This document shows positions 47,630 to 60,615 of a stretch of DNA of 64,000 nt, piece after piece. This DNA comes from Liolophura sinensis. Its lineage: Eukaryota; Mollusca; Polyplacophora; Chitonida; Chitonidae. The position numbers and the translations under genes are program-made. Each line of letters begins with the position of its first letter. Position 1 is the stretch's first letter. The stretch spans positions 34,213,187 to 34,277,186 of the forward strand of contig NC_088301.1 in the NCBI RefSeq assembly GCF_032854445.1. The letters run 5' to 3'. The notes below the pieces were generated by a model. It searched no databases. It was not told the origin of the DNA and was given only the letters and a program-made list of their open reading frames with translations.

Positions 47630-47778
47630 CAGTTTTACCGGAATGCGAATTTGGGTTGGGGAGGAGGAGAGGTCCTCGAATGTCCATTCTGATTGACCGC
47701 TCGTTCTGTATACCGATTTCCGTTAGTAGATTTTAAATTTGCTTTAACTACAGTTTTCAAAGGATATAAGTGTCGATG

Positions 47779-48090
47779 GACACTGTTATACAAGAAATGT
47801 TTGTGGTGCGGAAGACACTGGTGTTAATGGACACTATTGTATCCAAAGACGCTGATATCGAACGAAACATATGTCAAACAGAGGTTCACATGTAGGTCGA
47901 ATGACACTAGTATCGGATAAATGAACAAATGATTGAGGCATACACTGGTATGGAAGAAGACAGGTGTTTGAAGATGCTGCTGTCTTATAAGAAACTGGTA
48001 TTTTCAGACACTGCCTATATAAATGATATTTGTGACCGGAATGACGTTCTAGAGTTCTTCAGCATATTCAATGGACATTCCAGTCTGACA
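47779..48090 (+). repeat. Decayed minisatellite with about 18-bp period
   Basis: GACACTG-like cores recur at 47779, 47814, 47830, 47848, 47903, 47942 (TACACTG) and 48007, at spacings close to multiples of 18. Clear units are GACACTATTGTATCCAAA and GACGCTGATATCGAACGA. The 61-codon ORF inside (47929-48114) follows from the 18-bp phase. Confidence 0.55.
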
Positions 48091-48279
48091 GATATACAAA
48101 ATGTTTTATCATGAGGGAGGCAGGTTATGACAAATCCCTGAGGTCCCATCAATATTTATCATAAATTATTTGGTTCCCAAATATATAATACTTGATTTTA
48201 ATATATCATCAGAGCATTTCTTGTTCATCTATTCCCATAGAATACATTTGAACATACTTTTGATAGATGAAAATAAAAG

Positions 48280-48416
48280 AAATATATTTATTGATTTTAT
48301 TTCAGTGGTGTTTTACGCCCCGACTCACGAATATTTCGCTTTCATGAGGGAGGCCATCACTATGGTGGGAGAAAACCGGACAGAACCCGGGGGAAACCTT
48401 CCCACGTACGGCCGTA
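48280..48416 (-). mobile_element. SINE family A fragment (3' half)
   Basis: On the plus strand an ATTT-rich start is followed by GTGTTTTACGCCCCGACTCA, GGTGGGAGAAAACCGGACAG and CCTTCCCACGTACGGCC. The tRNA head is missing. Confidence 0.88.
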
Positions 48417-49448
48417 AAAGAAATATAAAGAACATCGAAACAAATCCGCTTAAGGTGTGGGGAGTGAGGCTTGTGAAGTTTTATATGGGTATATACAACA
48501 ACTTTATTTAACCGTTTAAATGTAATTATACGATTATGTAACGTTATGTCGACGTGGAGCCCAAACGCCAGGAACTTTTGGAGCACGAGGAAAAGTCTCG
48601 AACCCAAATAGCGTTATCATATTAATACACATATGTTTTGGCGACAACCAGTCTATAGCTGTTGGTCATAGACATCTCGTAAAATGTTCGATTATGATTT
48701 CTATTCCTTACAGAGGACGTTAACTATCCACTTTGACTTTATAAAAGTCATAATGCAATTTATTTCGCAATTGACAAATCTTTTCAGCCCATTTTGTGTG
48801 TATTCTCGTAAGCTTTGCTATGGGATCAATACGGTTTCGTGCCGCGCTGAATGCTGGCGATTCGGGGCCTTTATGTCTCTTTGTCGGGGACCCTCTTGGT
48901 TCAGCCCAGTTAAAAGGTAAGTACTTTTACAAGGCCCATACAATTCCATTCACAAGGTGTTTGGTCTGAACATAGCAATCTCTTGATCTCGCATAAACAT
49001 TCTTTATCACTGTAACCACTATCAGAGTGCTGTATCTTGCTTGAAAACCTTTGTCGTTGTCATTGTCTTCTCGTGTTTAGATGTAAACATATTCAGCGCC
49101 ACCTAGCGCCAATTGAGGTCTCGGACATCCTATCGGACAAAACTGTGTTGATGGTGAAGGGTGATAGAGCACACATTGGAGTTAATGGCCCCCTAAGTCC
49201 ATCGGTGTGGCCTGGCAAGTTGATGCCGTCACCATTGTAACCAGTATTTACACATCCGTGTTGAAACGGGCCTAAATTGAAAAATTTTACAGTAAAATGT
49301 TTGAGGGACAAAGAAAAAACTGAAACTGAGTAAGATATGTTTGGGACGGCCTATTCAGCAGAAGGCAAGACTTGACTCCGTCAGTTATTCTTCAAATGCA
49401 TAAATTTCCACGGTCGCACAAATATAGTCTATTTACCAGACGTCGAGA
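48417..49448. other. Intergenic, weak ORFs only
   Basis: A donor-like AAAAGGTAAGTAC at 48913-48925 follows a less AT-rich block, and 49080-49240 is another such block, open on both strands. No protein family was recognised. Confidence 0.2.
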
Positions 49449-49760
49449 TATTCTGGTGGCCGGGCGAGTTCTAAGGTGTCGGATGTCCGGCCTATGTGAT
49501 AGCGAACCCCTTACGTGAATAGCTGAGCACTTAACTGGCGACAGTCTCTGTTTAGTAAGAAGTCACCCTGCAGTCCGGTCTGGACACCTCACTTCTCGTC
49601 TCCTACCCAGTACCTGTCAACTGTGGGGACCCACGATCTTACCTCATCGCGCAGAGGGCAGGGAAAGGGGACGCGAGGGTGAACACACAACCGTGAACAG
49701 GTCGCCGGTCTCTTAACTGCCATATCAATGCTGAGCCACTCGACACCACGACAAGAGCCC
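49449..49760. repeat. Two opposed tRNA-like heads
   Basis: At 49456 the plus strand reads GGTGGCCGGGCGAGTTCTAA then GGTGTCGGATGTCCGGCC, like the 5' half of tRNA-Ser/Leu. At 49750-49681 the minus strand reads GAGTGGCTCAGCATTGATAT and later GTTGTGTGTTCACCC, like A and B boxes. They look like SINE heads facing each other about 200 bp apart. Confidence 0.35.
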
Positions 49761-51410
49761 AAGACCAAGAAATCCAAGACTTTGGCCATAGAAATAATAA
49801 GAGACAACAAACAATAAGCGCTATGTTTTGCTAGCAAGATATGATCGGCATGCGACACCTCAAAGGGCCCTACGTCAGTGCCAAGTTACACATTTTCGCA
49901 GCTTTCCATAATACCGTGAAAAGTTCCCACTGCCATTATTCTTGAGTGCAAAAATGTGGCGAGAACTGAAAAGTATATGTCTGGGCGACGAGGTAGACCT
50001 TGTGTTCTTTTTTGTGTGTACAAATGACGAACTATATATCCCAGGTATGATAAAAATTAAGATTTACACCACAGAATAGTGGTATTAGGAAAGTGCAAGC
50101 CTCTGATTTCATCTGTCAGGTTTTTGTTAGAGCTGAACCATTGGTTATGATCATTGAATCACGAATTTCTTATATGTACCCGATATACCAGCTAGAATAG
50201 TATATAGCCAATGATACCACATGATTCATTCGGATGACGTAAAAAACAAAAGATAAAAACTTGCGTTTATGAATTGTGTGCTTTAAACGAATGATTCATT
50301 AAAATTGATGTTGATATAGATTTTCAAACAACATTAGTTTATAGATTATTTAATCGATACATTTACTGCGGCCAATAACAGTGATGATCACATATCTGTT
50401 TGTTCATATATCTAAAGAGCGATAAGACTCATTTATATTATTAACTTCTAATTTTTGAATAATTCATTTCAGTTTGTGGCAACAAACATTCTCCATTTGT
50501 GCCTATATGAAAGTTTAAAAGCCCAATAGTTTGTTTACTCATGAAAGGTTCGTTTTAGTACGTTAACTTAATTGTCTATCTACCTGCAGATTTTCTGCAG
50601 AACAGATATAAACAAGATAATAAACTTATAAAGAATATATGAAACTTTTAAGTTTTGGCCCCAGCAATCCACATTTTAGGCCAGTAAAACTTTGGTGAAA
50701 TTTACATTCAAAAAATAAATAATTTGTAACGGTTTAGAAGATATTGATTACATATGACGTAGGCATATACGAGCAAAGACTGAGGTGATGACGTAAGCTA
50801 AGGTGTACTATACCTTCAGGCACTTCATAAAATTTCTGAGTTGACGACAGATAAGTACTAAAGTTCAAAATGTTACCAATGAAAAGGAGTTATTTTCCTT
50901 CTTAAACCACTTTTGGTCAGCATTTCAGTGAATGCCATGGAAAGTTCAAGTATTTTGTTTCGCTATGCAATGGTGTTAGCAAGTTGATCTGTATAAGCTA
51001 TCTGTTTTACAAAGTCGCGTGATGTTTTTGTAGACAGAACAGATTACGCCTGTGGTAACTATTACACAGGTTTGTCACAATTGTCATTCGTCAAATTCTC
51101 CTCCCACTCAATTCACTCAACATTTTTTTGTATATTTGCCTCAGTTGATGTGTTACCTATATACATATAAAGCCTATACACGTCTTATCAGGGGTACCGC
51201 ATGCCGACAGTTAATTTGTATAAAGCAACAAGTTTGGATTTCAGGTGTTTATATTTTGAATAAAACAAGTTTCACATGTATGTTTTAAAATTCACTAAGA
51301 GAAGCAAATAAAGAGAAAAGAATTAAACAGCGCTTTAAAGGGGTGCTCATACGCACTTATACTGTGGGGCAATGCCATAGTCAAATTTGCATATGTAATG
51401 TGATCATTAA
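49761..51410. other. AT-rich intergenic DNA
   Basis: Nothing supportable was found. Confidence 0.35.
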
Positions 51411-51640
51411 GGGCCGACCGAGGTGGTTAGCGTTCCAGCGCGACGTGATGATCGAAGAGCCTCTTAACAAGCACATGCGGTCGCTGTAAGTTCAAGTCCA
51501 GTTCATGTTAGCTTCCTCTCCGGTCATACGTGGAAAGGTCCACAAGCAACCTGTGGATAGTCATAGGATTCGCTGATCGCCGTCGTATAAGTGAAATATT
51601 GTTGAGTAACGCGTAAAACATCAATGGAATAAATAAATAA
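51411..51640 (+). mobile_element. SINE family A, diverged copy with head
   Basis: It begins GGGCCGACCGAGGTGGTTAG, has GTCGCTGTAAGTTCAAGTCC and CTTCCTCTCCGGTCATACGT, lacks the GGGCTCTGCCCGG part, and ends GTAAAACATCAATGG with AAATAAATAA. Confidence 0.9.
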
Positions 51641-54600
51641 GTCTGACTATAAAATGAAATATTGATTTGAGTATTAAAAGGCCGTAAAAATACGATTGGT
51701 TCAACATTCTTCGGTGCTAAATATCTTCTTTTAAACGATTTGCATTGGATGAGGAGGGGGAAAGGACACAAAGCAACAATTACATAAAAATTATCAATAC
51801 CGATAAATAAATTATCGATATTGATAGACTTGATGTTCATAAGATAACTATAATATAAACTTATATTTAACAGTGTAATCAATTTTATAGTAGGTAATAA
51901 ATGTCAGAATATGTATAGAAGATCTACGCGAGGTTCTTTCATCATTACACAACACAGCGCGCGCGCATTCAGAGATTACTTGGGTCTCTGCTCCCATATC
52001 TATCGCCCTGACAAATGGCATTACCATCTTACCATTCATCACTGATACAATGTGAAAAGTGATAAAACATAAGTAAAATGCAGGTCAAAAAATTATATCA
52101 GCGGGCTAGTATCAAGCCTAAAAGTTGATACATATACGTTCCCAGTAAAACTACACGTACTAGTATCTATATCATTCAGATATGTGGCGTGCACAAAATT
52201 ATATCTCGGTGCAGACAACGGACAGAGACAAACTATCACTGCAGGCATATATGCAGTAGCCATTCATCAAACATCTATATCAGGTTTAACAATGACACAA
52301 TCAGTCTCCCTGGAGATGTATAATCAGGACAAGTTTTTGTTCCAGTAGGTAGATAAGCGGATAAAACGATATAAAACAAAACAAACAAAAAAGGCACAAC
52401 TACACAATGATAATATAAGCTCTGAGCCATGAGTAATGCTTATACTAGGCGGATAGATGGATTAACACGATCGTCATGTGTCTCCACCTCTTTTCTGTAG
52501 GTATGCATGTGGAAGATAGGCATGACTATATGAACAACGGGTATCTCCAGACAGGTATCACGTATACATACATTCAGTGATTTAAATTCTGATAATTCTT
52601 TCCATGCCGAACTAATCAGACTTTTTCTTCCACTTTGTGTCACTTTGTGTCCTGCATACAAATAAATGATCAATAGTAAAAAAAAAACATTGATTACTAT
52701 AAAGAAAACATTTTCCACAACATGACTAAATTCAACTTAACCACGAAGAGAGTACATTCCCACGCATTAGTCGAAATGATAAAATGTTAGGTTGTGTGGC
52801 TTAATTGGGTCAATGACCTGGTAAATATACAAGCTCAGGAAGATCCATAGTAAGAACTAGTTAAACATTAGACGATCTGAAAGAGTAAGTGTAGGTTCAG
52901 TGTATGAATATTCACTGATCCGTGTATAATGAAGGACTATGGCCTTTGGAAGTGTCAGTTTAAACTATTACTCTCCGATAGTGGGATTATACAAGGTGTT
53001 ACGCAAACGCTTCTGTTATTTTTATATGCCTTAGCGTTGGATGGCACGAGCTTTGTAAATTCCCAGGTGATTTTATCAGTGGATAGAAAACTCAAACATT
53101 CGCCCAATCCATCTAAGAGTGACTTACAGCCCACTTAATTTAGCGAATACGCCTTACAGGCTAAAGGTAAGTAAAAAGAGAACTTGGGCAGTGCTTTTCT
53201 ACATAGAATGGCCAGTGGTGTGTGACGTAATAGGGCAGGATTGAGAGCGGGGAGATTCAATTAATATTAATTCCGCCCAACAAATTCTGTACTGGGATTG
53301 TCAGGTAATGAGGTGTCAAATACTTCCGGAAAGATTCCAGTACGATATCTTTGGATGATGTTAAAGGGTGTATAAATGTGGTCTCTTCCTAAAGGGTGGC
53401 CTCTTCATAATTACTGTTTACACATAGTAATATTCTGCAGCAGTTTCTCCGAAAAGCACAAGAAAAAACAAGCAAGCCGTTTCAGTAGCCATTTTCAAAT
53501 TATACATTCAGGTGAAAAAAGAATTTTACATGCGTCCAATGTCGACAAATGTTCAAAATACTTCGGTTAATTGGTGCATTTTTTGTGAAAAGAATTTGGC
53601 ATATTTAAATATAAATATAACAATATTTCCACATGAACAAAAGAATGCACATGTGTGTAAAGCAGTTGTACAAACGTTTATATATAATTAAAGAATAGTT
53701 ATACCAAAACGTCTAGCCATAGAAAACATGTATTATTTGTAAATTCGGAAAATATTCCTTGTAGATAGTAAAGTAGTGTTTTTCTTTCAAAAGAAAAAAA
53801 TATCTATGGTTTTACAACACCTTAAAAGGGATTAAAAGGCTGATTGACACACATAACGTTTTTTTTTATACTGTACATTTAACATAAAACCTAGGAAAAT
53901 GACATGGTTATCAAGTGTGACAAAATTGTGAAATGTTAAATAGAACTTTTATTTGTATATTTATTTAAGACTTTGATTTATATTTCATGGTTTTCGGGTT
54001 TGTCATGCAGGTTTTGTGAAAGAAAGGGGCTATAGAACTATGGAATTGGACCAAACGGACAGGTATTCAAGAAAAATCCTGGCCTATGTCCGCATCCGTT
54101 CGATATTTATCTGGATTCCAACGTGCGACTTCTTTCGTCAAATGCTTGTTGTCTCATTAAATTAAAAGATTCGTAGATTTCTTAAAAGGAGTGACGCACC
54201 AGGTGGTTTTAAAGGAAGATAAAACAATTTAAAATAATGAATCGACTTCTTTTAATCCGAATCACTGTTATTGGATTTCAAAGATACCGATTGCTAAACA
54301 ACGTGACAAAAAAATAATATTCTAAACAAAACACTCGAAATTAGTTTTATTCCAATTTATGACATCAGTTTACATTTGTTTTTGCTATATTTACTGTTAT
54401 AATCCTTTTCTTAAATACTGACATATTCATATAAATGACATAAGAGTGACAGACAGATTTTTATCTTCGTAATTTGAAAAAGGAAATAATAAAAAAAAAT
54501 CTGAAGTATATATGAACTAGTCAAAACTCGCTTCAAGTGCTTTACTGTATAAGTTGTTCGTGCTTGATGAGTATAGTTAACGATTTAATGCGAACCCATT

Positions 54601-57599
54601 AATGGTCCTGTAATGTTAGATATTGTCAGATCACATCAAAACTGACAATAAAATATGTTTGTGGCCGGCATCAAGTTACAGTTTATATTAACTCCTACAG
54701 AGGTACACCTGAAACTAAGCTGACATGTTATACAGAAGGCGTTGAGAACTAGCATTTGCCGAATATGGGCAACTTAGGAACCCACTGCTATTGAGTCTCA
54801 AAGCAAACACATCCCATAACATCTGCTAAACCGCTGACACGTGACCACACACTATCTGCGTCTTGCATTGTCCGCACTTTCAACAAATAAGCATTATCGC
54901 GTTGATCTGTTTATTAATTGGATAAAAGTGGCTGATTTTTGCGATATTTAAACCACTAATGCTTGGCTGTTATTTAGCGGAGAGGTTTTTAAATAAATGA
55001 AAGTTTCTGTATGTTTAAGAGTACAAAGAGTAATATCAGGAAAATCATAACTTTTGTTTTTATATTATATATATATATATTCATTATAAATATATATAAT
55101 TATAATGAATATAATTTTTCACGATAATATATGAAATGAAACACGACATTTCTATTTTAAATACATTTAATGATTTTCATCATTATCTACCTGTGGCAAC
55201 TTGCCATGCTATTTAATTAACAAAGAAATGTCATTAATATAGGAGCAAAACAGTGTACAGGATGGTGTCTGAGACAAATAATGGAAGTTACCAAATGTTT
55301 GCAAATCGTGTACATAAGATCCAGTGTTAGCTGACAGCCTGAGTAATCGGCATTGGGATCATGTAACCCTTCTTCTGAGGACTTGTTGGTATAATTCTGT
55401 ATAGGAACTGACAGGCTAACAAAACACACTTGCACGGTTTGAAATCCCCCCACTTAGGGGTACCGACCAGGAAGCGGTCCATACAGTGTTGCTTGTTTCT
55501 GCTTAGTCAGTTGCCCCACCCTCCATGTGACGAACACTCTGGCGCTTGCCGGCCTGGCAATAAAGGCCTAGAAGTCGTGACCGAACCTTTTCTGGTAATA
55601 AATGTAGAAGCTGTTACCCATCATAAAGTATTGCTCGTTTGCGGCTTGCTTTGATGATGCTTCAAGATACGCTTGGCTTTGCTTAACGAGAGAAGCCGAA
55701 AGAATTCAACTTCTTATCAGATGTTGTACTATCATAGAAACGTTGAAACCAGTGAACAAGACATTCACTAATCTGAGACAGAAGATGTTAATTAATCTAA
55801 TGTATAACTATGGATAACTGAGTATTGACAATCAAATAAATCGGTTAAATCAATAAATTAAATAATAAAGTACAGGTCAATGTTGTCATGTTAATTTTAA
55901 TGAGATTACATAAAATGCCTTCATAAGTTAGAATTTTCATATTAAAATGTTTCTCAAATTCAAAATTTTTTTAATTTTTAACTGTTTAGTGTCTGCATGA
56001 TGAGTTTTCAATAGAAACATGATAGCCCTGGAAAGAGTCCCCAAAAGGGTAGCTTCCACTTTTTAAGTGGCAATTTGATCTTCAGTATACATATCCCTCA
56101 GGCAGACATTGATTGATATGAGTACTCAATCAGGCCCGAACTGGCCCTTTTACTCAGTCACATTGGTAAACAGTTTCCCCTTAAGTGTCTCGCAATTCTC
56201 TAACTGGTATTTGTGACGAGTGCTTGGGAAAAGCTTAACATTTGTGTCTTTGCATTGCTCATATCGATCATTTTCGGCTAATATGAATCCCCTGTTTTGA
56301 ATTCATCCCTCCCAGTACACCATGACATGGGCTCTGTTGTAAGCGGAGTACTTTACCAAAAAGTAAAGGCTAAGAAGACATGTCGGTAATACGACAGACA
56401 CACGCACGCTGTTTATCTTCTCAGTGATCGTGCATTTTATATACATTGTATTCCCGTTTCTTTCTAAATAAATTCGTTTCACATGCATATGCTAGTTATG
56501 GTTATGATACAGATGCCTGATCCATGGCCACATTTATAGTAATACTTTTAATGCGGACGTGCAAGTACATGCATAGTGCTTTTATTAACTAATACAATTA
56601 GAAATAGAATACAATTAGACATATGATGGTATTGTCTTTGGTGGACACATCCAATTAATGCCTTTTATGGGTAAATGTAAGACTAGTTCTTTTGGTTTTA
56701 TAAGATTTTTGCATTGACACCTTTTTGTCATTTAACTGAAGTTCATGTGTATAATTAAACCAGTATCTTTAAGATCCTCCAACAACTGAAATTAAGCATA
56801 TTTAGCACAGTTAGTTATTTTAAAACCAATTTTTAATACATTTTCTTCAAATAGAACCTGAATAAGTAAAGTTTTTCGTTAACCTCAGTCATCACCACAA
56901 AGAAGTCAATCCCACTTCCACACAGAACACAAAAATAACGTGGCCTAAGTTGCGCTATGACATGCTTTATACCTTTTAAAACATCTCCTTAATTGTGTGT
57001 ACATAATATAGCTTTACGCCGGGACCTTGCAGAGATAATCACCTCTATGCGGACACCATGGTTTGATATAACGAGCAATCCCGTCATGAACAATAAACAG
57101 TTTTGCTCATTAAGACCTAACGAACTATATATTTTAATTGTTTAACGCAAGCGTTACATATAAGCTGGTTTTGACGTCAAACATATAAATTAAGTAGACA
57201 GTTTTAATTCTCCCTAATTTTCCAAAATTTGGATCAAACATTCAAACAGCAAAACTCTCAGGTAAGTTTTTTTTTTACCATTGAACCAAAGCAAACATAT
57301 GTTTTCACGAACTGCTTTATTTTTCTCCTTAATTTTTCAACCTCTTCCTCCATATCAAAGTTTTACTATTCTTTGAACTTAACCCCCATTATCTGTGCAA
57401 CCATATTAGTTTAGTCTGTGTGTTATATTAGATCCATCTTGATATGAAAGCTTGATATGGGATATAATATTCTGTAATATAATGGTAATGGTATTTTAGC
57501 ATGTTTCATATACGTTCATTTGAGTTTGTATGTTGACTGCTTATATAGTGTTGATGTTACAATTCTTTCTAGAAGTCATCGTTGTGATCACTATGTAAA
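51641..57599. other. AT-rich gene-poor stretch
   Basis: Six kilobases have no supported gene or known repeat copy. Notable only are a short AT palindrome at 55078-55111 and a moderately complex block near 55330-55700 with a 74-codon ORF (55430-55654) of no known family. Confidence 0.35.
55078..55111. repeat. AT-rich palindrome
   Basis: Perfect 12-bp arms TATTCATTATAA and TTATAATGAATA are separated by 10 bp, next to an AT tract. Confidence 0.9.
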
Positions 57600-58330
57600 T
57601 TGGTGGTCATTTGCTGGTCAAGAGCGATGGTCAAGTGGGGTGGTCAAGAGCCTAAGCCTGTGGATAAGGACTGAATACACCTGTGGCCTTAATTGGGCTA
57701 CAGGTGAGATTTGGTGATCGTTTAGATCGGGTGGCAAAATTGCAGGGTAGTGAGGGAAAGGCGCGGGTGGTGATTCTCCCTCTGATGTTACCCGCTCGCG
57801 TTCCTCCTAATTGTTGTCTTAAGGTTGCTAAACCCCCATGTCACCCAATTGGGACGAAATGAGGTGGAAACCCTTGACAAAACCCCGGCTCGTTACTGTG
57901 CCGAGCTCGGAGTTTCACTTTGCTCCTTGGTCTTGTCCGGTCTTTTGTCACTGAGTTACAACCCAGTAAAGCCCTTCACCAATGAACTGCGTTTTCGGAT
58001 GTCTTTGGTATGAACTATTCTAATGATAAGGTTTGCTTGTAAACTTCATTGATGACGACGTCTATGCCGTGTAAGCCACGGCCATCCACTCAATAGATTT
58101 TTTGTGGCGTGAAATGGCTTTTTTGTTTATTGTCGCCCGCCCGGCTCCCGCGCTTGTAATTCCCTGCGGGCATCAGCTTTGCCAAGTAATACACTCGACC
58201 AGGCTCAGAGACCCAATTACGGGGCGATCTATGATCCAAAGTCGGTGGGCGTGTGCTGTTGATGAAACTAATGCCGGTATTCACACATTCAGCAGGGATA
58301 AGTAGTGTCTCTGGCTCACCGCCCACTTAT
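57600..58330. other. Complex non-coding island (candidate regulatory DNA)
   Basis: About 730 bp have high complexity, many CG dinucleotides and no good ORF, bounded by AT-rich DNA. It contains repeated GGTCAAG words at 57616-57650 and the E-box hairpin at 57678-57706. No repeat in this window matches it. Enhancer function is inference. Confidence 0.25.
57678..57706. promoter_or_regulatory. Opposed CACCTG boxes in a 29-bp near-palindrome
   Basis: CACCTGTGGCC-TTAATTG-GGCTACAGGTG pairs at 10 of 11 arm positions around a 7-base centre that is itself a homeodomain-type core. CACCTG/CAGGTG is the known site of Snail/ZEB and some bHLH factors. Binding here is inference. Confidence 0.35.
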
Positions 58331-59159
58331 ATTGAGACGAGAAGCCCGGTTTATCTTCCATCGAGTATTGGCTTCCGTCTCATACCTTCTCACTGATAGA
58401 TATTAGATATATTACAATCACCAACAAAGCCCGATAAAATGTCTAAGGCTCTGTCAAGTCAGACCATTTCTCAGATCTCTCTTGCTATGATTTATTTACC
58501 ACATGGACCCGCTTTCACTCCGTCTCTAATACAATATGGAGAGAGTGAGAAAGGTAACACCTGTAAACCACAGATCTGCGTTGTATAGAAAACCCTGTAT
58601 ACTCACCTTCTTCTACACTATTTAACACTTGTTGTAACAATAAAATGTAAATAAATCTTTAACACATTCTGTTTGTTACTTGATTATAAAACACGTTGCT
58701 AATACAATCCAAAGCGATAGTTGCATGTTTTTCTACACATAGGTAAACTGCTGGCTTCAAATGAAATCAAAACCCAATAACTTTAACAGAAAACTTTACT
58801 TTAGTTACCACGATTTGGGATTTGTATAATATCAATTACTTAAGCAACAATTAAGAAAAATGAAAACGGGACAGACCCCAGTTCGTAAAAATATGGCTTT
58901 GCAGAAGCTCAGAAATACATTAATCAATATGTAGGTTTCTCTATTTTCTATATTTTAAGTTACTATAAACGACATGCACACAACAAAGCCCGTTTTTGAA
59001 AAAGTCATATGAATACATTGTTTATTTGTAGTAATCTGTTTATTACTTACGCGATGGCGGTTGATTTTATTGGAGGAGGAATCTGGAGCGTCCGGACTGA
59101 ACTACTAACTCTTAGTTGGGATATGTCATATTTGTTTAAGACAAATTGTCGCCATACGA
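58331..59159. other. AT-rich intergenic DNA
   Basis: Nothing supportable was found. Confidence 0.35.
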
Positions 59160-59460
59160 TGATATTTTATATTAAATGTGACGACAACACAGCATTTTGA
59201 GTAATTCTAGACCAGTGACATCCAACATTTTGTTATCAACACCATTGCATTTTTTACCTAATTCTGCTTAAGCCATGTTGGTAGAGGACGTGTAAGTTAC
59301 TACTGTGTATGCATTTACATGAGCAGTCAGAATAAAACCCTACTGAGGAAAATTGACAAGATGCTGTATTTCACCGATTTGCAAGCTATCACAATGTCGT
59401 CGTTGCTGTGGTTTTACTTTCCATGCTGTACGTCTTTAATTCTATCCAAATAAATTTCAC
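59160..59460 (+). repeat. Repeat family C, near-complete copy
   Basis: The 5' end is TATTAAATGTGACGACAACA then CAGCATTTTGAGTAATTC. The centre is TTTTTTACCTAATTCTGCTT, GCATTTACATGAGCAGTCAG and AATAAAACCCTACTGAGGAA. The 3' end is TATCACAATGTCGTCGTTGC and TGTGGTTTTACTTTCC. This is the best-preserved copy. Confidence 0.82.
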
Positions 59461-59920
59461 ACAAGATCACATCATGCAGAGAAAGCCGTCAACCCCTTAT
59501 TCACACTGCCCCGTGAAAACAATGCAAGCAGGAGAATATTGAAAATTCCCTGTCCTAAAATGAAATTGAACTCACGTCTTCTTTGTCCTAGCCATTGAAA
59601 AGCTACCTTGACCACTGAACTCTACACATTTTAATTCACATACCACATAATTATTAATTGATGACGGTATGTTATACCTATATATATGCAGTTCATTATA
59701 CAGCTGATGAGTTCGAAAGGTATAGTATTTTGAGCAATGCTGTGTTATTTTTTTATGCGTTTAGGTATGTATTTATGTTGCATTTTACTTTGTTTATAGA
59801 ATACGCTTTGGTATTAACGCATTATAATGGCGCTTGGTATCATCAATACTTTGGTATTTCCGCATATATCATATCTATAGGAAAAATTATTATATACTTG
59901 GTAAGATCCAGTAAGGTTCT
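59461..59920. other. Intergenic, AT-rich
   Basis: A 167-codon plus ORF (59658-60161) runs through AT-rich sequence and a MITE. It is rich in Ile, Tyr and Phe, so it looks like random translation and not a membrane protein gene. Confidence 0.4.
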
Positions 59921-60057
59921 GGGCCCACTTTCACAAAGATGTCGTACATGTACGATAATCGCACATATAGGACATTGGTACGATATAGTGACGCACAAAA
60001 TATCGTATGACAAATGTACGATAAAAAATATGTACGCCACTACGGGAAACTGGGCCC
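59921..60057. mobile_element. 137-bp MITE with GGGCCCA terminal inverted repeats
   Basis: It starts GGGCCCACTTTCACAAAGAT and ends with the inverted form (reverse complement GGGCCCAGTTTCCCGTAGTG). Inside, GTCGTACATGTACGATAATC and ATCGTACATTTGTCATACGA extend the inverted similarity. This kind of GGGCCCAGTTTC-ended short element is something I remember from many invertebrate genomes; its superfamily is not assigned. Confidence 0.8.
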
Positions 60058-60539
60058 TGATGTTTAGTATATATTACATAATTAATATAATCTCCATATT
60101 CATAAAGCTGGAAAACATTTACTGTTCACTGTTCGTCCCAGTTATAGCGGATGTCCACTGATGTATATTTAATTTTTGTCTGTGGACAAGCCAATTTGGT
60201 CAGGATTGTCGAAAGAAAGCGTCAAATCCGACATTAACATACCACTCGTATAAATAAAGAAGTAGTTAATCGCAATGTTAGAGACGTTATTTCATTCTTG
60301 CATCATTAGAATAGTTCAGTGACGGCAATAAGTTTTATTGGTTGAGGAAACCGGTGTTCCTGGGGTAAATTATCGACCTGATGGGAAAGATTATGATGAC
60401 TTTTTTGTGTATGTTAAGTACATACAGATATGCACACTATACTGGTGAAAGGCAAGTGATATTCAACCAACCACGAATGTGGTCGACCATTTATTCACCA
60501 AGGACGGTAACAGTGGATGAATCTACAAATTCCCTGCAT

Positions 60540-60615
60540 GTTCAAGGCCGAGTTTGAACCCGCTCCTCGTGTGTCCAACAGGGATTGAAAGGCTTTACCT
60601 ACTAAACCACAACCT
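60540..60615 (-). repeat. tRNA-like repeat head, degenerate
   Basis: GAGTTTGAACCCGCTCCTCG then TGTGTCCAACAGGGATTG resembles 13975-14045 in the same orientation. It is probably the head of another SINE family. Confidence 0.4.

Noticed and set aside
47604-47640. Poly-T followed by CAG as a splice acceptor
   Set aside because: No coding exon with a recognisable protein or donor follows.
59658-60161. 167-codon hydrophobic ORF that could be a membrane protein
   Set aside because: It is AT-driven Ile/Tyr/Phe composition and runs through a MITE, so it is not a gene.
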